Origin: Limisphaera sp.
GTDB taxonomy: Bacteria; Verrucomicrobiota; Verrucomicrobiia; Limisphaerales; Limisphaeraceae
Direction of reading: 5' to 3'
Length of the DNA stretch: 42,792 bases
Assembly (NCBI GenBank): GCA_025057755.1
Contig: JANWVC010000017.1
Span: forward strand, 1-42,792
Shown in pieces: positions 36,815 through 42,792 of the stretch (position 1 is the first letter of the stretch; every line of letters starts with the position of its first letter). The notes below the pieces were generated by a model. The model ran no database searches, was not told the origin of the DNA, and saw only the letters and a program-made list of their open reading frames with translations. Made by a program: the position numbers and the translations under genes.

Positions 36815-37573
36815 GCCCGTTTACGCATAACTCACTGTCAAGCCTGGCACAAGCACCTGTGCTAACACCGGTTGTGGTACTTGGGCCACATGCGAACCCC
36901 ATACCCCAGTATCGAAACATAGCCGTGAACCGCTTTGCACAGCCCACAGGCTGAAGGGAAAAGGTTCTGGCTGCCCGTGCCTTGCCGCGCTGCCGATACC
37001 TCCGCGCAGCGGCCCTGTCCTCCGTGGAGATTAAACCTGCAGCGCGACACGCAGACTACAACCGACGGCCCAGGGCAGGGGACCGAACGCTACCGATTAC
37101 GGTCCAAAACAGCATAGTCATCGAGGTGGAAACCCGAACTGGGGCTGCTAACCAACGGCCCCATACACAGAGCAGACCCTGTGACAGGCGCGGCAAGCAA
37201 CTTCAGGTAGGAAGACCAAGCAATGGTTGCGCAAACCAGCATGATTCGACCTTAGGTGTACTCACGATCCGGCAGCCACGGTCGCTCCACAGCCGCCATG
37301 TTGGTGGGGCTGTCAAGCTTGTCTGGATGGATAAGGCCAGGGAGGTCTACAACTCAGGCGGTCGGAATGGTCAGCACCCTCATCGTCCAAATCGGCCGAC
37401 TTGCTGGCGGCCGCTTATCAGGCTGCAGGCCTACCTCGGGCTCGTGGCGTCCAACATGGCTATTCCCTAGCCAACACCCCTGCATTGGTCAAGTAATCTT
37501 GCTGCCCGAAATTTTTCCAAAAATAGCTTGCAGAATTCCTTGGAGGTTCTTAAACTCAGCAACAGAGAAGCAT
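36815..37573. other. Long intergenic region, no gene recognised
   Basis: About 760 bases upstream of the PEP-CTERM gene. Open frames exist on both strands but have no domains, signal peptides or good starts. I looked for tmRNA, RNase P and other common structured RNAs and found no match. The last 80 bases are noticeably AT-richer and probably hold the promoter of the following gene. Confidence 0.5.
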
Positions 37574-38215
37574 ATGAGAACGACACACTTGGCCTTGGCG
37601 ACTGCATCAGCGCTCGCCCTCGCCGCATCTCCCGCACGAGCCGCAGTGGTGTTTGATACCCTGTCGGGGCATTGGGAATCGGAGGCGACGTTGTCTGAAA
37701 GTCTTTGGGTTGCCCAAGCATTCGGAAGCGGTCTGAACAACCTTCTAACCGGAATCAAGTTAAACCTCTACGGCGGCAGCGGTACCTTTGGTGTCGAATT
37801 GTGGGATATTGACAGCCAGAACAAGCCGGGCAGCCTGATAACGACCATTGGTAATTTTAGCAGTCCCACTACTCCCTCTCAGAACAATGTGGTTAACATA
37901 TCGGGATTGAACGTAAGCATCAACCCCAATAGTACTTATTACGTTGTCGTCAAGGCGACATCTGCTGGGGGCAGTGTGAATTGGGGGAGCACTACCAGTA
38001 GCGATCAAAATGTCTCTGGGTCTCCCATGTACTCCGTTGTTTATAACGGCGGCTCGTGGGGCGATGTCGATGAGGAGAACCCGCAGCGGATGATGGTTGA
38101 GGCCGTTCCGGAAGCCTCTACTTGGCTTGCTGGTGCGTTTGCAGGTTTGATAATTTTGGGCGGCGTTGCCCGACGTAAACTTCTTCATCGGCGCGTGTCC
38201 GGAGCAGCTTCTTAA
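37574..38215 (+). CDS. PEP-CTERM sorting-signal protein with choice-of-anchor-R-like domain
   Basis: A secreted protein of 213 residues. A signal peptide (MRTTHLALATASALALAASP, cleavage near ARA-AV) leads to a small beta-rich domain, VFDTLSGHWESEATLSESL... GIKLNLYGGSGTFGVELWD, resembling the choice-of-anchor R module. The C-terminus is an exosortase sorting signal: VPEAST (178-183), a transmembrane helix, then RRKLLHRR plus a short tail. The motif has Ala where Pro is usual in VPEPST. Such proteins are cleaved at the motif by an exosortase and end up in the envelope or matrix. The longest frame starts far upstream, but ATG at 37574 directly precedes the signal peptide. A clear terminator follows. 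Confidence 0.88.
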   Translation: MRTTHLALATASALALAASPARAAVVFDTLSGHWESEATLSESLWVAQAFGSGLNNLLTGIKLNLYGGSGTFGVELWDIDSQNKPGSLITTIGNFSSPTTPSQNNVVNISGLNVSINPNSTYYVVVKATSAGGSVNWGSTTSSDQNVSGSPMYSVVYNGGSWGDVDEENPQRMMVEAVPEASTWLAGAFAGLIILGGVARRKLLHRRVSGAAS

Positions 38216-38248
38216 CAGCGTGTCGTGCGGGTGGCTGCTTGCTTCTCT

Positions 38249-38274
38249 AAAGGCCGGTGAACCCGGCCTTTTTT
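38249..38274 (+). terminator. Rho-independent terminator of the PEP-CTERM gene
   Basis: Stem GGCCGG (38252-38257) with CCGGCC (38263-38268), loop TGAAC, flanked by AAA and a run of six T. Located 34 bases after the stop codon. Confidence 0.9.
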
Positions 38275-38716
38275 GCTTTTGGGTATCCTCCACGGGTGAC
38301 TTGGGAGCGCAAGAGGAAATCTCTAGCCTACGCATCTTCGTCGTAAAGGGGCTCCTTCATGCAGTTTACTTCGAGTTTGTCTAAGCGCACTTGGGTGTTG
38401 GCACACGGACCCATGGAGGTAATGTGGGCCACCAGCCAGAGGACCCAGTGTCAATGGACCGCCATCCAAGTGTCGAAGATCCGACACCTGTGAGGTTCGC
38501 TGTATAGTGGTGTCTATGATCAACTTGCGTAAGAATCCTGCCCCGTTTCCCGGGGAAATCCCGGGAAAGGAATGTCGGATGAGTTTACACTCCTGAATAT
38601 TGCACGCATGCTGTGAAAGCGCCTTGTGTGAGCATGTAAGGTTTCATTCATACTAATACCCTGAACTTAAACATGTTGGGATTGGAATGGATTAAGGCGA
38701 TCCATTAAATTGGATA
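38275..38716 (+). other. Intergenic region with inverted repeats upstream of a sigma-54 promoter
   Basis: No gene recognised. A perfect 9-bp inverted repeat (TTTCCCGGG 38546-38554, CCCGGGAAA 38560-38568, five-base spacer) and a 6-bp one (GTGTCG 38470-38475, CGACAC 38482-38487) lie about 150-260 bases upstream of the sigma-54 promoter, a distance typical of enhancer sites. That they bind an activator is inference. Confidence 0.4.
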
Positions 38717-38732
38717 TGGCACGCATCGTGCT
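38717..38732 (+). promoter_or_regulatory. Sigma-54 (RpoN) promoter
   Basis: TGGCACGCATCGTGCT matches the sigma-54 consensus TGGCACG-N4-TTGCW with one mismatch, and the -24 GG and -12 GC are separated by exactly ten bases. Transcription would begin near 38743, about 40 bases before the ATG of the VPDSG-type protein. An upstream-bound activator would be required. Confidence 0.7.
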
Positions 38733-38781
38733 AAAACATTTGGTGAAGTTGGCACGCGGTATAGAGGAGAGGACATAAGCG

Positions 38782-39519
38782 ATGAAAAGAATGAGTCAGC
38801 TGACGTTGGCGGGGTTGGTTGGTTCGGCCGTGGTCACGGCTTGGGCCGTTCCCGATGCAACCGTGAAAGTCGAACGGACGGCGGGTTATTTTAGCACGGC
38901 AACCGGTTACATCGGTGGTGAATTTACCGTTAAAGGACATGGTGCAACGCCGCTACCGACGGCATGGACAGCAGCCTATTCTCCTTTGGCTCGGGTGAAT
39001 GGCGGGTTCCAGTCGTTTAGCTTGGAGAGGAATGAGAGCATTAATGGTTCTCCGTGGCACGCTTACCTGAACACAGCTGCAGTGAAAGGGGGGACCGGCG
39101 GTGGATCGCCCGACCCGATCTCGATCGGGACCGCGTGGTTGTATAAGCAATTCGCACAGGGTCAACTGACCGGGTACGATTACACGCCGGGTCCCAATCG
39201 GATTGCCTCTGCTCAGGCTTTACAAGAGGCAATCTGGTTCCTTGAGGATGAACTGACCTCGATCGGTTCCAATCCGTTCATCAGTTTGGTCGTCTCGCAA
39301 TTTGGCTCCATCGCGAATGCCAAGACCAACTACAGCGCTGCGACGGCCGGTTTTCATGTCGTCGCCTTGAACATGTATGGGGTCAACAAGACGACCGGCG
39401 CAACCGTTTGGACAGCCCCTAAAGCGGACATGTTGATGTATCTGCCAGATGGGGGGATGACCTTCGCGTTGTTGGGCGGCGGTTTGTTCGGGTTATACTG
39501 GATTCGACGAAAAGACTGA
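38782..39519 (+). CDS. Secreted protein with VPDSG-type C-terminal sorting signal
   Basis: A 245-residue secreted protein. The signal peptide is MKRMSQLTLAGLVGSAVVTA with likely cleavage after AWA (about residue 22). The body is rich in Gly, Ala, Ser, Thr and aromatic residues, with no domain I can name (SALQEAIWFLEDEL-like helix near the middle). It ends LPDGG (221-225), a hydrophobic helix and WIRRKD, matching the VPDSG-CTERM type of exosortase signal known in Verrucomicrobiota. GAGGAG before the ATG is a good ribosome-binding site. A sigma-54 promoter lies 50 bases upstream. Its function may be envelope or matrix building; this is inferred. Confidence 0.88.
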   Translation: MKRMSQLTLAGLVGSAVVTAWAVPDATVKVERTAGYFSTATGYIGGEFTVKGHGATPLPTAWTAAYSPLARVNGGFQSFSLERNESINGSPWHAYLNTAAVKGGTGGGSPDPISIGTAWLYKQFAQGQLTGYDYTPGPNRIASAQALQEAIWFLEDELTSIGSNPFISLVVSQFGSIANAKTNYSAATAGFHVVALNMYGVNKTTGATVWTAPKADMLMYLPDGGMTFALLGGGLFGLYWIRRKD

Positions 39520-39550
39520 GGGATCGGCAACCGCGTGAGGCAGGTAGAAA

Positions 39551-39583
39551 GCAAAGGCGCCCGCATGTCCCGGGCGCCTTTGC
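39551..39583. terminator. Strong hairpin after the VPDSG-type gene
   Basis: A perfect 13-bp stem (GCAAAGGCGCCCG 39551-39563, CGGGCGCCTTTGC 39571-39583) with a seven-base loop, 31 bases after the stop. It has no long T-run on either side, so termination efficiency is uncertain, but position and strength suggest a terminator. Confidence 0.65.
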
Positions 39584-39591
39584 ACTTCCCG

Positions 39592-39717
39592 GGGGGGACA
39601 CGCTTCCGCGTGTCCCAAGAATCTTGGGCCCTGTGGAAACAGGGCCCTCCGAAGTGTGGAGGGACACGCTTCCGCGTGTCCCAGAAATCTTGGGTCCTGC
39701 AGAAGCAGGAGCCTCCG
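39592..39717. repeat. Two copies of a 60-nt palindromic repeat
   Basis: Copies at 39592-39651 and 39658-39717, six bases apart. Each unit starts GGAGGG (first copy slightly altered), then hairpin 1 (GGGACACGC, loop TTCC, GCGTGTCCC), a linker containing AATCTTGGG, hairpin 2 and a closing CCTCCG that can pair with the opening GGAGG. Hairpin 2 is GGCCCTGT-ggaa-ACAGGGCC in copy 1 and GGTCCTGC-agaa-GCAGGA-CC-like in copy 2, so arms change together. Neither copy is likely to be coding. Confidence 0.85.
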
Positions 39718-39854
39718 AGGCGCCTCCTGAATATGCGGATTTCGCGCTTGACTCGCGCAGTCCGCATGTTAAGTGGGAATCAGAGAGAAGTTCGCCCGTT
39801 TGGGGTCGGAGGACGCCTCAAAAACTGAAGCTCCCATCGTTTACGTGCTTGCCT

Positions 39855-40280
39855 ATGAACACCCGCCAGACCGCAAGCCTGCTCCTGAGCATGTTCGCTA
39901 CGGCTGTTCTCAGCGTGGCATTTGCCGGTGAGGGTTCGACGGCCTCGCCTGCCTCACTTCAAACCCAGGTAACCAGCCCGCCTCCGGCTACGAGGCCGGC
40001 CACGAAAACGGCCACCACTCGACCGCGGCCGCTCAGCGGTCGAATTGCCGAGGTGGATCAGGTTCATAAGACCATTAAGGTAGGCAAAACGGTGGTTCAG
40101 ATCACGTCTGAAACGCGCATTTACAAAGACGGCAAACCGGCGCTTCTAGCGGATGCCAAAGTGGGCGATGAAGTCGGCATTAGTTATATTCCAACCGAGG
40201 ACGGGCGCAATGTGGCGCGCTCGGTGCGGATTGGTCCGAAACCTCCCCCGGACCGGGCCGGTTCCGAAAGGACGCGTTGA
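39855..40280 (+). CDS. Small secreted protein with DUF5666-like domain
   Basis: A 141-residue predicted exported protein. The signal peptide is MNTRQTASLLLSMFATAVLS with cleavage near AFA-GE (residue 24). A Pro/Thr/Ala-rich linker follows (about residues 28-60). The C-terminal 75 residues, GRIAEVDQVHKTIKVGKTVV, ITSETRIYKDGKPALLADAK and VGDEVGISYI, resemble the small beta-barrel DUF5666-type domains that are frequent in secreted bacterial proteins of unknown function. The ATG at 39855 is chosen because the frame upstream runs through the repeat copies. It lies between two repeat clusters. Confidence 0.75.
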   Translation: MNTRQTASLLLSMFATAVLSVAFAGEGSTASPASLQTQVTSPPPATRPATKTATTRPRPLSGRIAEVDQVHKTIKVGKTVVQITSETRIYKDGKPALLADAKVGDEVGISYIPTEDGRNVARSVRIGPKPPPDRAGSERTR

Positions 40281-40331
40281 TTGACATTGCTGCGAAGTTC
40301 GCGCGGAATTATTGGTAAACCAATGCACCGG

Positions 40332-40609
40332 GGAGGGACATGCTTCCGCATGTCCCAAAAATCTTGGGTCCTGTAGAAGCAGGACCCTCCGGGATGTGGA
40401 GGGACACGCTTCTGCGTGTCCCAAGAATCATGGGCCCTCCATAGGCAGTGCCCTCCAAGGTGTCTAATTTTTTGGTTGGCCGCGGAGGGACACGCTTCCG
40501 CGTGGCCCCAGAATCTTCGGTCCTGCAGGAGCAGGAACCTCCGAGGTGCGGAGGGACATGCTTCCGCATGTCCCAAGAATCTTGGGTCCTGCAGAAGCAG
40601 GACCCTCCG
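40332..40609. repeat. Four copies of the 60-nt palindromic repeat
   Basis: Copies at 40332-40391, 40398-40456, 40484-40543 and 40550-40609; three are exactly 60 nt and one 59 nt. The first and last carry GACATGC/GCATGTC in hairpin 1 where others have GACACGC/GCGTGTC, a compensatory C-G to T-A change. Copy 3 has a damaged right arm (GCGTGGCC) and copy 2 a degenerate hairpin 2. Spacers of 6, 27 and 6 bases separate them. Located between the DUF5666-like gene and the end of the glycosyltransferase gene. Confidence 0.88.
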
Positions 40610-40735
40610 TTGGGGGCCGCGCTCGTGCACGTTGCGGTGGAACCGTTCCTGGCTGCTAATGCAACAGACGTCCTCGACGACTGACTTATGAAGGTGCCCC
40701 CTACGTTGCGAAAACAACGGTCGTGCTCAGAACGC

Positions 40736-42310
40736 TCACGCGCCCTTAACGGATTGCTCCTTGGGAGAGCTGGCTGCCGCAGGCGTGGATGGGGAACCTC
40801 CGGTTTCTTGCTGCGTGGGAACTCTCGCGGCACGCGATTTGTCGTCAAATGCATGGGCTGCAATCTTTGATTCCGCGCTTGCTGTGTATCGTTCCATCGC
40901 CTTGGCCCATGCCTCTGCAACCAGCTCGTTCTGCAAATCAAACACACGTTCCGGCACATTCTGGGGCGCTTCCAAAACCAACTCTGCGCCGCCCAACTGA
41001 GGAAAAGGAACTCGGGCTTGTCGCACAGGCTCGTCTTGTCGGTTCTGACCGATCCACATTCGATCGCTGCCCTCTGGATCTCGGAATGTCACTCGTATGT
41101 AGCCGAGCTTGGTCAGGACGAACCCAAACTCCTGCCATAGAACGTTCAAATTCCGGCAACGTTCTGCCTCCAGCTCGAACCACTGGCAAAGGGTTAAGGC
41201 GTATCGCGCTGCCTTGCGCACCTCCAACGTGCTGCCCAGGAACCGGCCTAACGCAAACCACTCGCGTGCGAATTGCAATCGGCTCGCTCCCAACAAACCG
41301 ACCAACATCAAGACACCCAAAAACAGGGGTGCGCTCCGTTCTCCAACCCAGAACACCCCAAACGCCGCCAACAGCGCCATCAAAGAAAACCCGTACAGGA
41401 CCAACACCGTCTGACGTTGATTAAAACCTTCACCCAGCAACTTGTGATGCAGATGCTTCCGATCAGGTCGGAAAAGCGGCAATCCTTTCAACCCCCGCCG
41501 CAGAACAGCCAGTGTGGTATCAATGATCGGCAAAGCTAGGGCAAATAGTGGGGCGACCAAAGCCGCTGCTACGGTTCCCTTGTGCGACAACCGCATTGCA
41601 ACCAGGCCCGTTAAAAACCCGAGAAAATAGGCGCCACCGTCCCCCAAATAGATTCGCGCGGGTGGAAAATTATAACGCAGGAACGCCACCAAACCGCCCG
41701 CCAACGCAGCCGCGGCAGCCATGGGAAACACCGCGCCGGTATGCCACCCCACGTATGCGAGCAGGAGCATCAACATCAAAGACAAACCGCCCGCCAGACC
41801 GTCCAATCCATCGATCAAATTAATCAGATTCGTGAATGCCACGAGCCAAAGCACGGTTAATGAAATGCCCCACCAGCCAAGTTCCAGCACTTCGCCAGTC
41901 AGTGGATTGCGTAGCAACTCGATTCGGGCCACCCAAAAACAGGCCAGCAACGAGATCAGGATTTGCACCGCCAGCTTTTTCCGTGCGCCCAATGGCCGGA
42001 GATCGTCCACAAACCCCAGCGCAAACATCGCTAGAGACAACACCACGATGCCCCAATTCTCCGCCACCCGACCGGGATTCACGGGCAGCAACCCATGCGT
42101 CACCACAGCCGTAACCAAAAAAACCCCTGCCAAGACCAGCCCTCCGGCCCGGGGGATTGGTTCCGCATGAGTCTGATGAAAGGAAAACCCCCGACGCAAA
42201 GCCCAGGGTCGAAACCTGCGAATCACGACAGGGTACAACGGCCACGCCAGCACGACGCCGAACAGGAAACATGCCAGCACCGTTGCTGCACTTAATCCGT
42301 CCGCTGCCAC
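40736..42310 (-). CDS. WecA/MraY-family undecaprenyl-phosphate sugar-1-phosphate transferase with C-terminal cytosolic domain
   Basis: Integral membrane enzyme that transfers a sugar-1-phosphate (GlcNAc-1-P in WecA and TagO) onto undecaprenyl phosphate to begin polysaccharide synthesis. It has about eleven hydrophobic segments. Catalytic-region motifs are ALGFVDDLRPLG, FTNLINLIDGLDGLAGG, ARIYLGDGGAYFLGF and DRKHLHHKLLGEG. After the last helix comes about 170 residues of soluble, charged sequence (FGFVLTKLGYIRVTFRDPEG, AELVLEAPQNV), absent in WecA, ending in a low-complexity tail. The frame opens at a TTG at 42376, but GTG at 42310 preceded by GAGGAGG at eight bases is the better start, giving 524 residues. 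Confidence 0.9.
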   Translation of the reverse strand: MAADGLSAATVLACFLFGVVLAWPLYPVVIRRFRPWALRRGFSFHQTHAEPIPRAGGLVLAGVFLVTAVVTHGLLPVNPGRVAENWGIVVLSLAMFALGFVDDLRPLGARKKLAVQILISLLACFWVARIELLRNPLTGEVLELGWWGISLTVLWLVAFTNLINLIDGLDGLAGGLSLMLMLLLAYVGWHTGAVFPMAAAAALAGGLVAFLRYNFPPARIYLGDGGAYFLGFLTGLVAMRLSHKGTVAAALVAPLFALALPIIDTTLAVLRRGLKGLPLFRPDRKHLHHKLLGEGFNQRQTVLVLYGFSLMALLAAFGVFWVGERSAPLFLGVLMLVGLLGASRLQFAREWFALGRFLGSTLEVRKAARYALTLCQWFELEAERCRNLNVLWQEFGFVLTKLGYIRVTFRDPEGSDRMWIGQNRQDEPVRQARVPFPQLGGAELVLEAPQNVPERVFDLQNELVAEAWAKAMERYTASAESKIAAHAFDDKSRAARVPTQQETGGSPSTPAAASSPKEQSVKGA

Positions 42311-42488
42311 GACCCAACCCTCCTCAACCGGGAATGAAATCCGCGTCTTGGCACTCAACCCGTTGATCCTCTGCAATCTGTCGAATCGAAACGATGCTTA
42401 TAATGATTGCGTGCATGAGGCAATGCAAATGCGATGCCGCAAGGCCAAACTGAGAAGCGAACTTTCGTCAAGCTAACACAGAGCATGC

Positions 42489-42686
42489 GGAGGGCTCGGC
42501 TCCTGCCGAGCCCATGAATCCATTTCAACCTAGGGACGTGCAGGAGCACGTCCCTCCGGGGGTTCGGAGGGCTCAGCTTCTGCTGAGCCCAAACATCCGT
42601 TTGCAGAGGCAAATCGGGAGGGCTTGGATCCTGCCACGCCCACGAATCCAGATCGATCCAGGGACGAGCAGAAGCACGTCCCTCCG
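42489..42686. repeat. Second palindromic repeat family (70 nt)
   Basis: Full-length copies at 42489-42558 and 42617-42686 and a partial one from 42566 to about 42615. Architecture mirrors the 60-nt family: GGAGGG, a hairpin (GGGCTCGGC-tcct-GCCGAGCCC in copy 1; GGGCTCAGC-ttct-GCTGAGCCC in the partial copy, a compensatory G-C to A-T change), an AATCC linker, a second hairpin (GGGACGTGC-agga-GCACGTCCC) and CCTCCG. Located upstream of the WecA-type gene. Confidence 0.85.
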
Positions 42687-42752
42687 GGGTGCGCGAAAAA
42701 CCATTGTTGATCCAAGGCGTGCACGGCACGTCGGTCCGAACGGAGCTGAATC

Positions 42753-42786
42753 AAAAAACAGCCGGTTCGATTTACCGAACCGGCTG
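42753..42786 (-). terminator. Rho-independent terminator for a minus-strand gene beyond the right edge
   Basis: A perfect 11-bp stem (CAGCCGGTTCG 42759-42769 with CGAACCGGCTG 42776-42786) and a six-base loop. Reading on the minus strand it is followed by TTTTTTGA, so it should end a transcript entering from outside the window on the right. Confidence 0.85.
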
Positions 42787-42792
42787 CACTCT

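Noticed and set aside
38750..38765. A second TGGCACG as another sigma-54 promoter
   Set aside because: The base pair at the required -12 position is AG rather than GC, and it lies too close to the start codon.
39535..39854. Plus- and minus-strand open frames through the repeats as small proteins
   Set aside because: Their translations are merely the repeat read in frame, without starts, domains or conservation expected of genes.
39592..40609. Repeat clusters as a possible CRISPR array
   Set aside because: Units are 60 nt with internal palindromes, spacers are 6-27 bases and irregular, and no cas genes are nearby.

Overview
The window looks like chromosomal DNA of a free-living Verrucomicrobiota bacterium, perhaps of the Pedosphaeraceae/Limisphaera kind. 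This is inferred from exosortase sorting signals of the PEP-CTERM and VPDSG types, a thrombospondin-type-3-like calcium repeat at the left edge, many genes with weak or no Shine-Dalgarno sequence and GTG/TTG starts, and dispersed palindromic repeats. No rRNA, tRNA, CRISPR array or intact insertion sequence was seen.

Left end (1-4.9 kb): two truncated, unrelated gene fragments abut in opposite orientation (a surface-protein piece and a HerA-like ATPase lacking its Walker A half). A compact arsenic operon on the minus strand follows: arsR-arsC-arsM-acr3, with an ArsR-type palindrome over the promoter. It could regulate, reduce, methylate and export arsenic.

Central housekeeping part (5.6-18 kb): bioB with unusual cluster ligands, an M14-like zinc peptidase, a hemerythrin protein, single-chain gcvP, a MidA-type methyltransferase, two tandem PilT-family ATPases with a degenerate receiver protein, tlyA, nadK and a LacI-type regulator.

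Arabinose operon (18.6-26.7 kb, minus strand): ROK regulator, araA, araB, a secreted GH51 arabinofuranosidase, araD and a lipoprotein mutarotase, ended by a strong terminator. It would release L-arabinose outside the cytoplasm, equilibrate its anomers and carry it to D-xylulose 5-phosphate. No transporter lies in the operon.

Right part (26.9-36.8 kb): holB, an O-antigen-ligase-like membrane protein, aroQ, accB-accC, then a LuxE-like/LuxC-like pair that predicts a fatty-acid-to-aldehyde pathway without luciferase, then queD, a SET-domain methyltransferase and an RluA-type pseudouridine synthase.

Right end (36.8-42.8 kb): gene-poor DNA with two exosortase-substrate proteins, one behind a near-consensus sigma-54 promoter, a small secreted DUF5666-like protein, a WecA/MraY-type glycosyltransferase with a C-terminal cytosolic domain, and two families of palindromic repeats (60 nt and 70 nt) whose hairpin arms vary in a compensatory way. 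The points most worth following up are the LuxE/LuxC pair, the BioB variant, the covarying repeats and the sigma-54 promoter.
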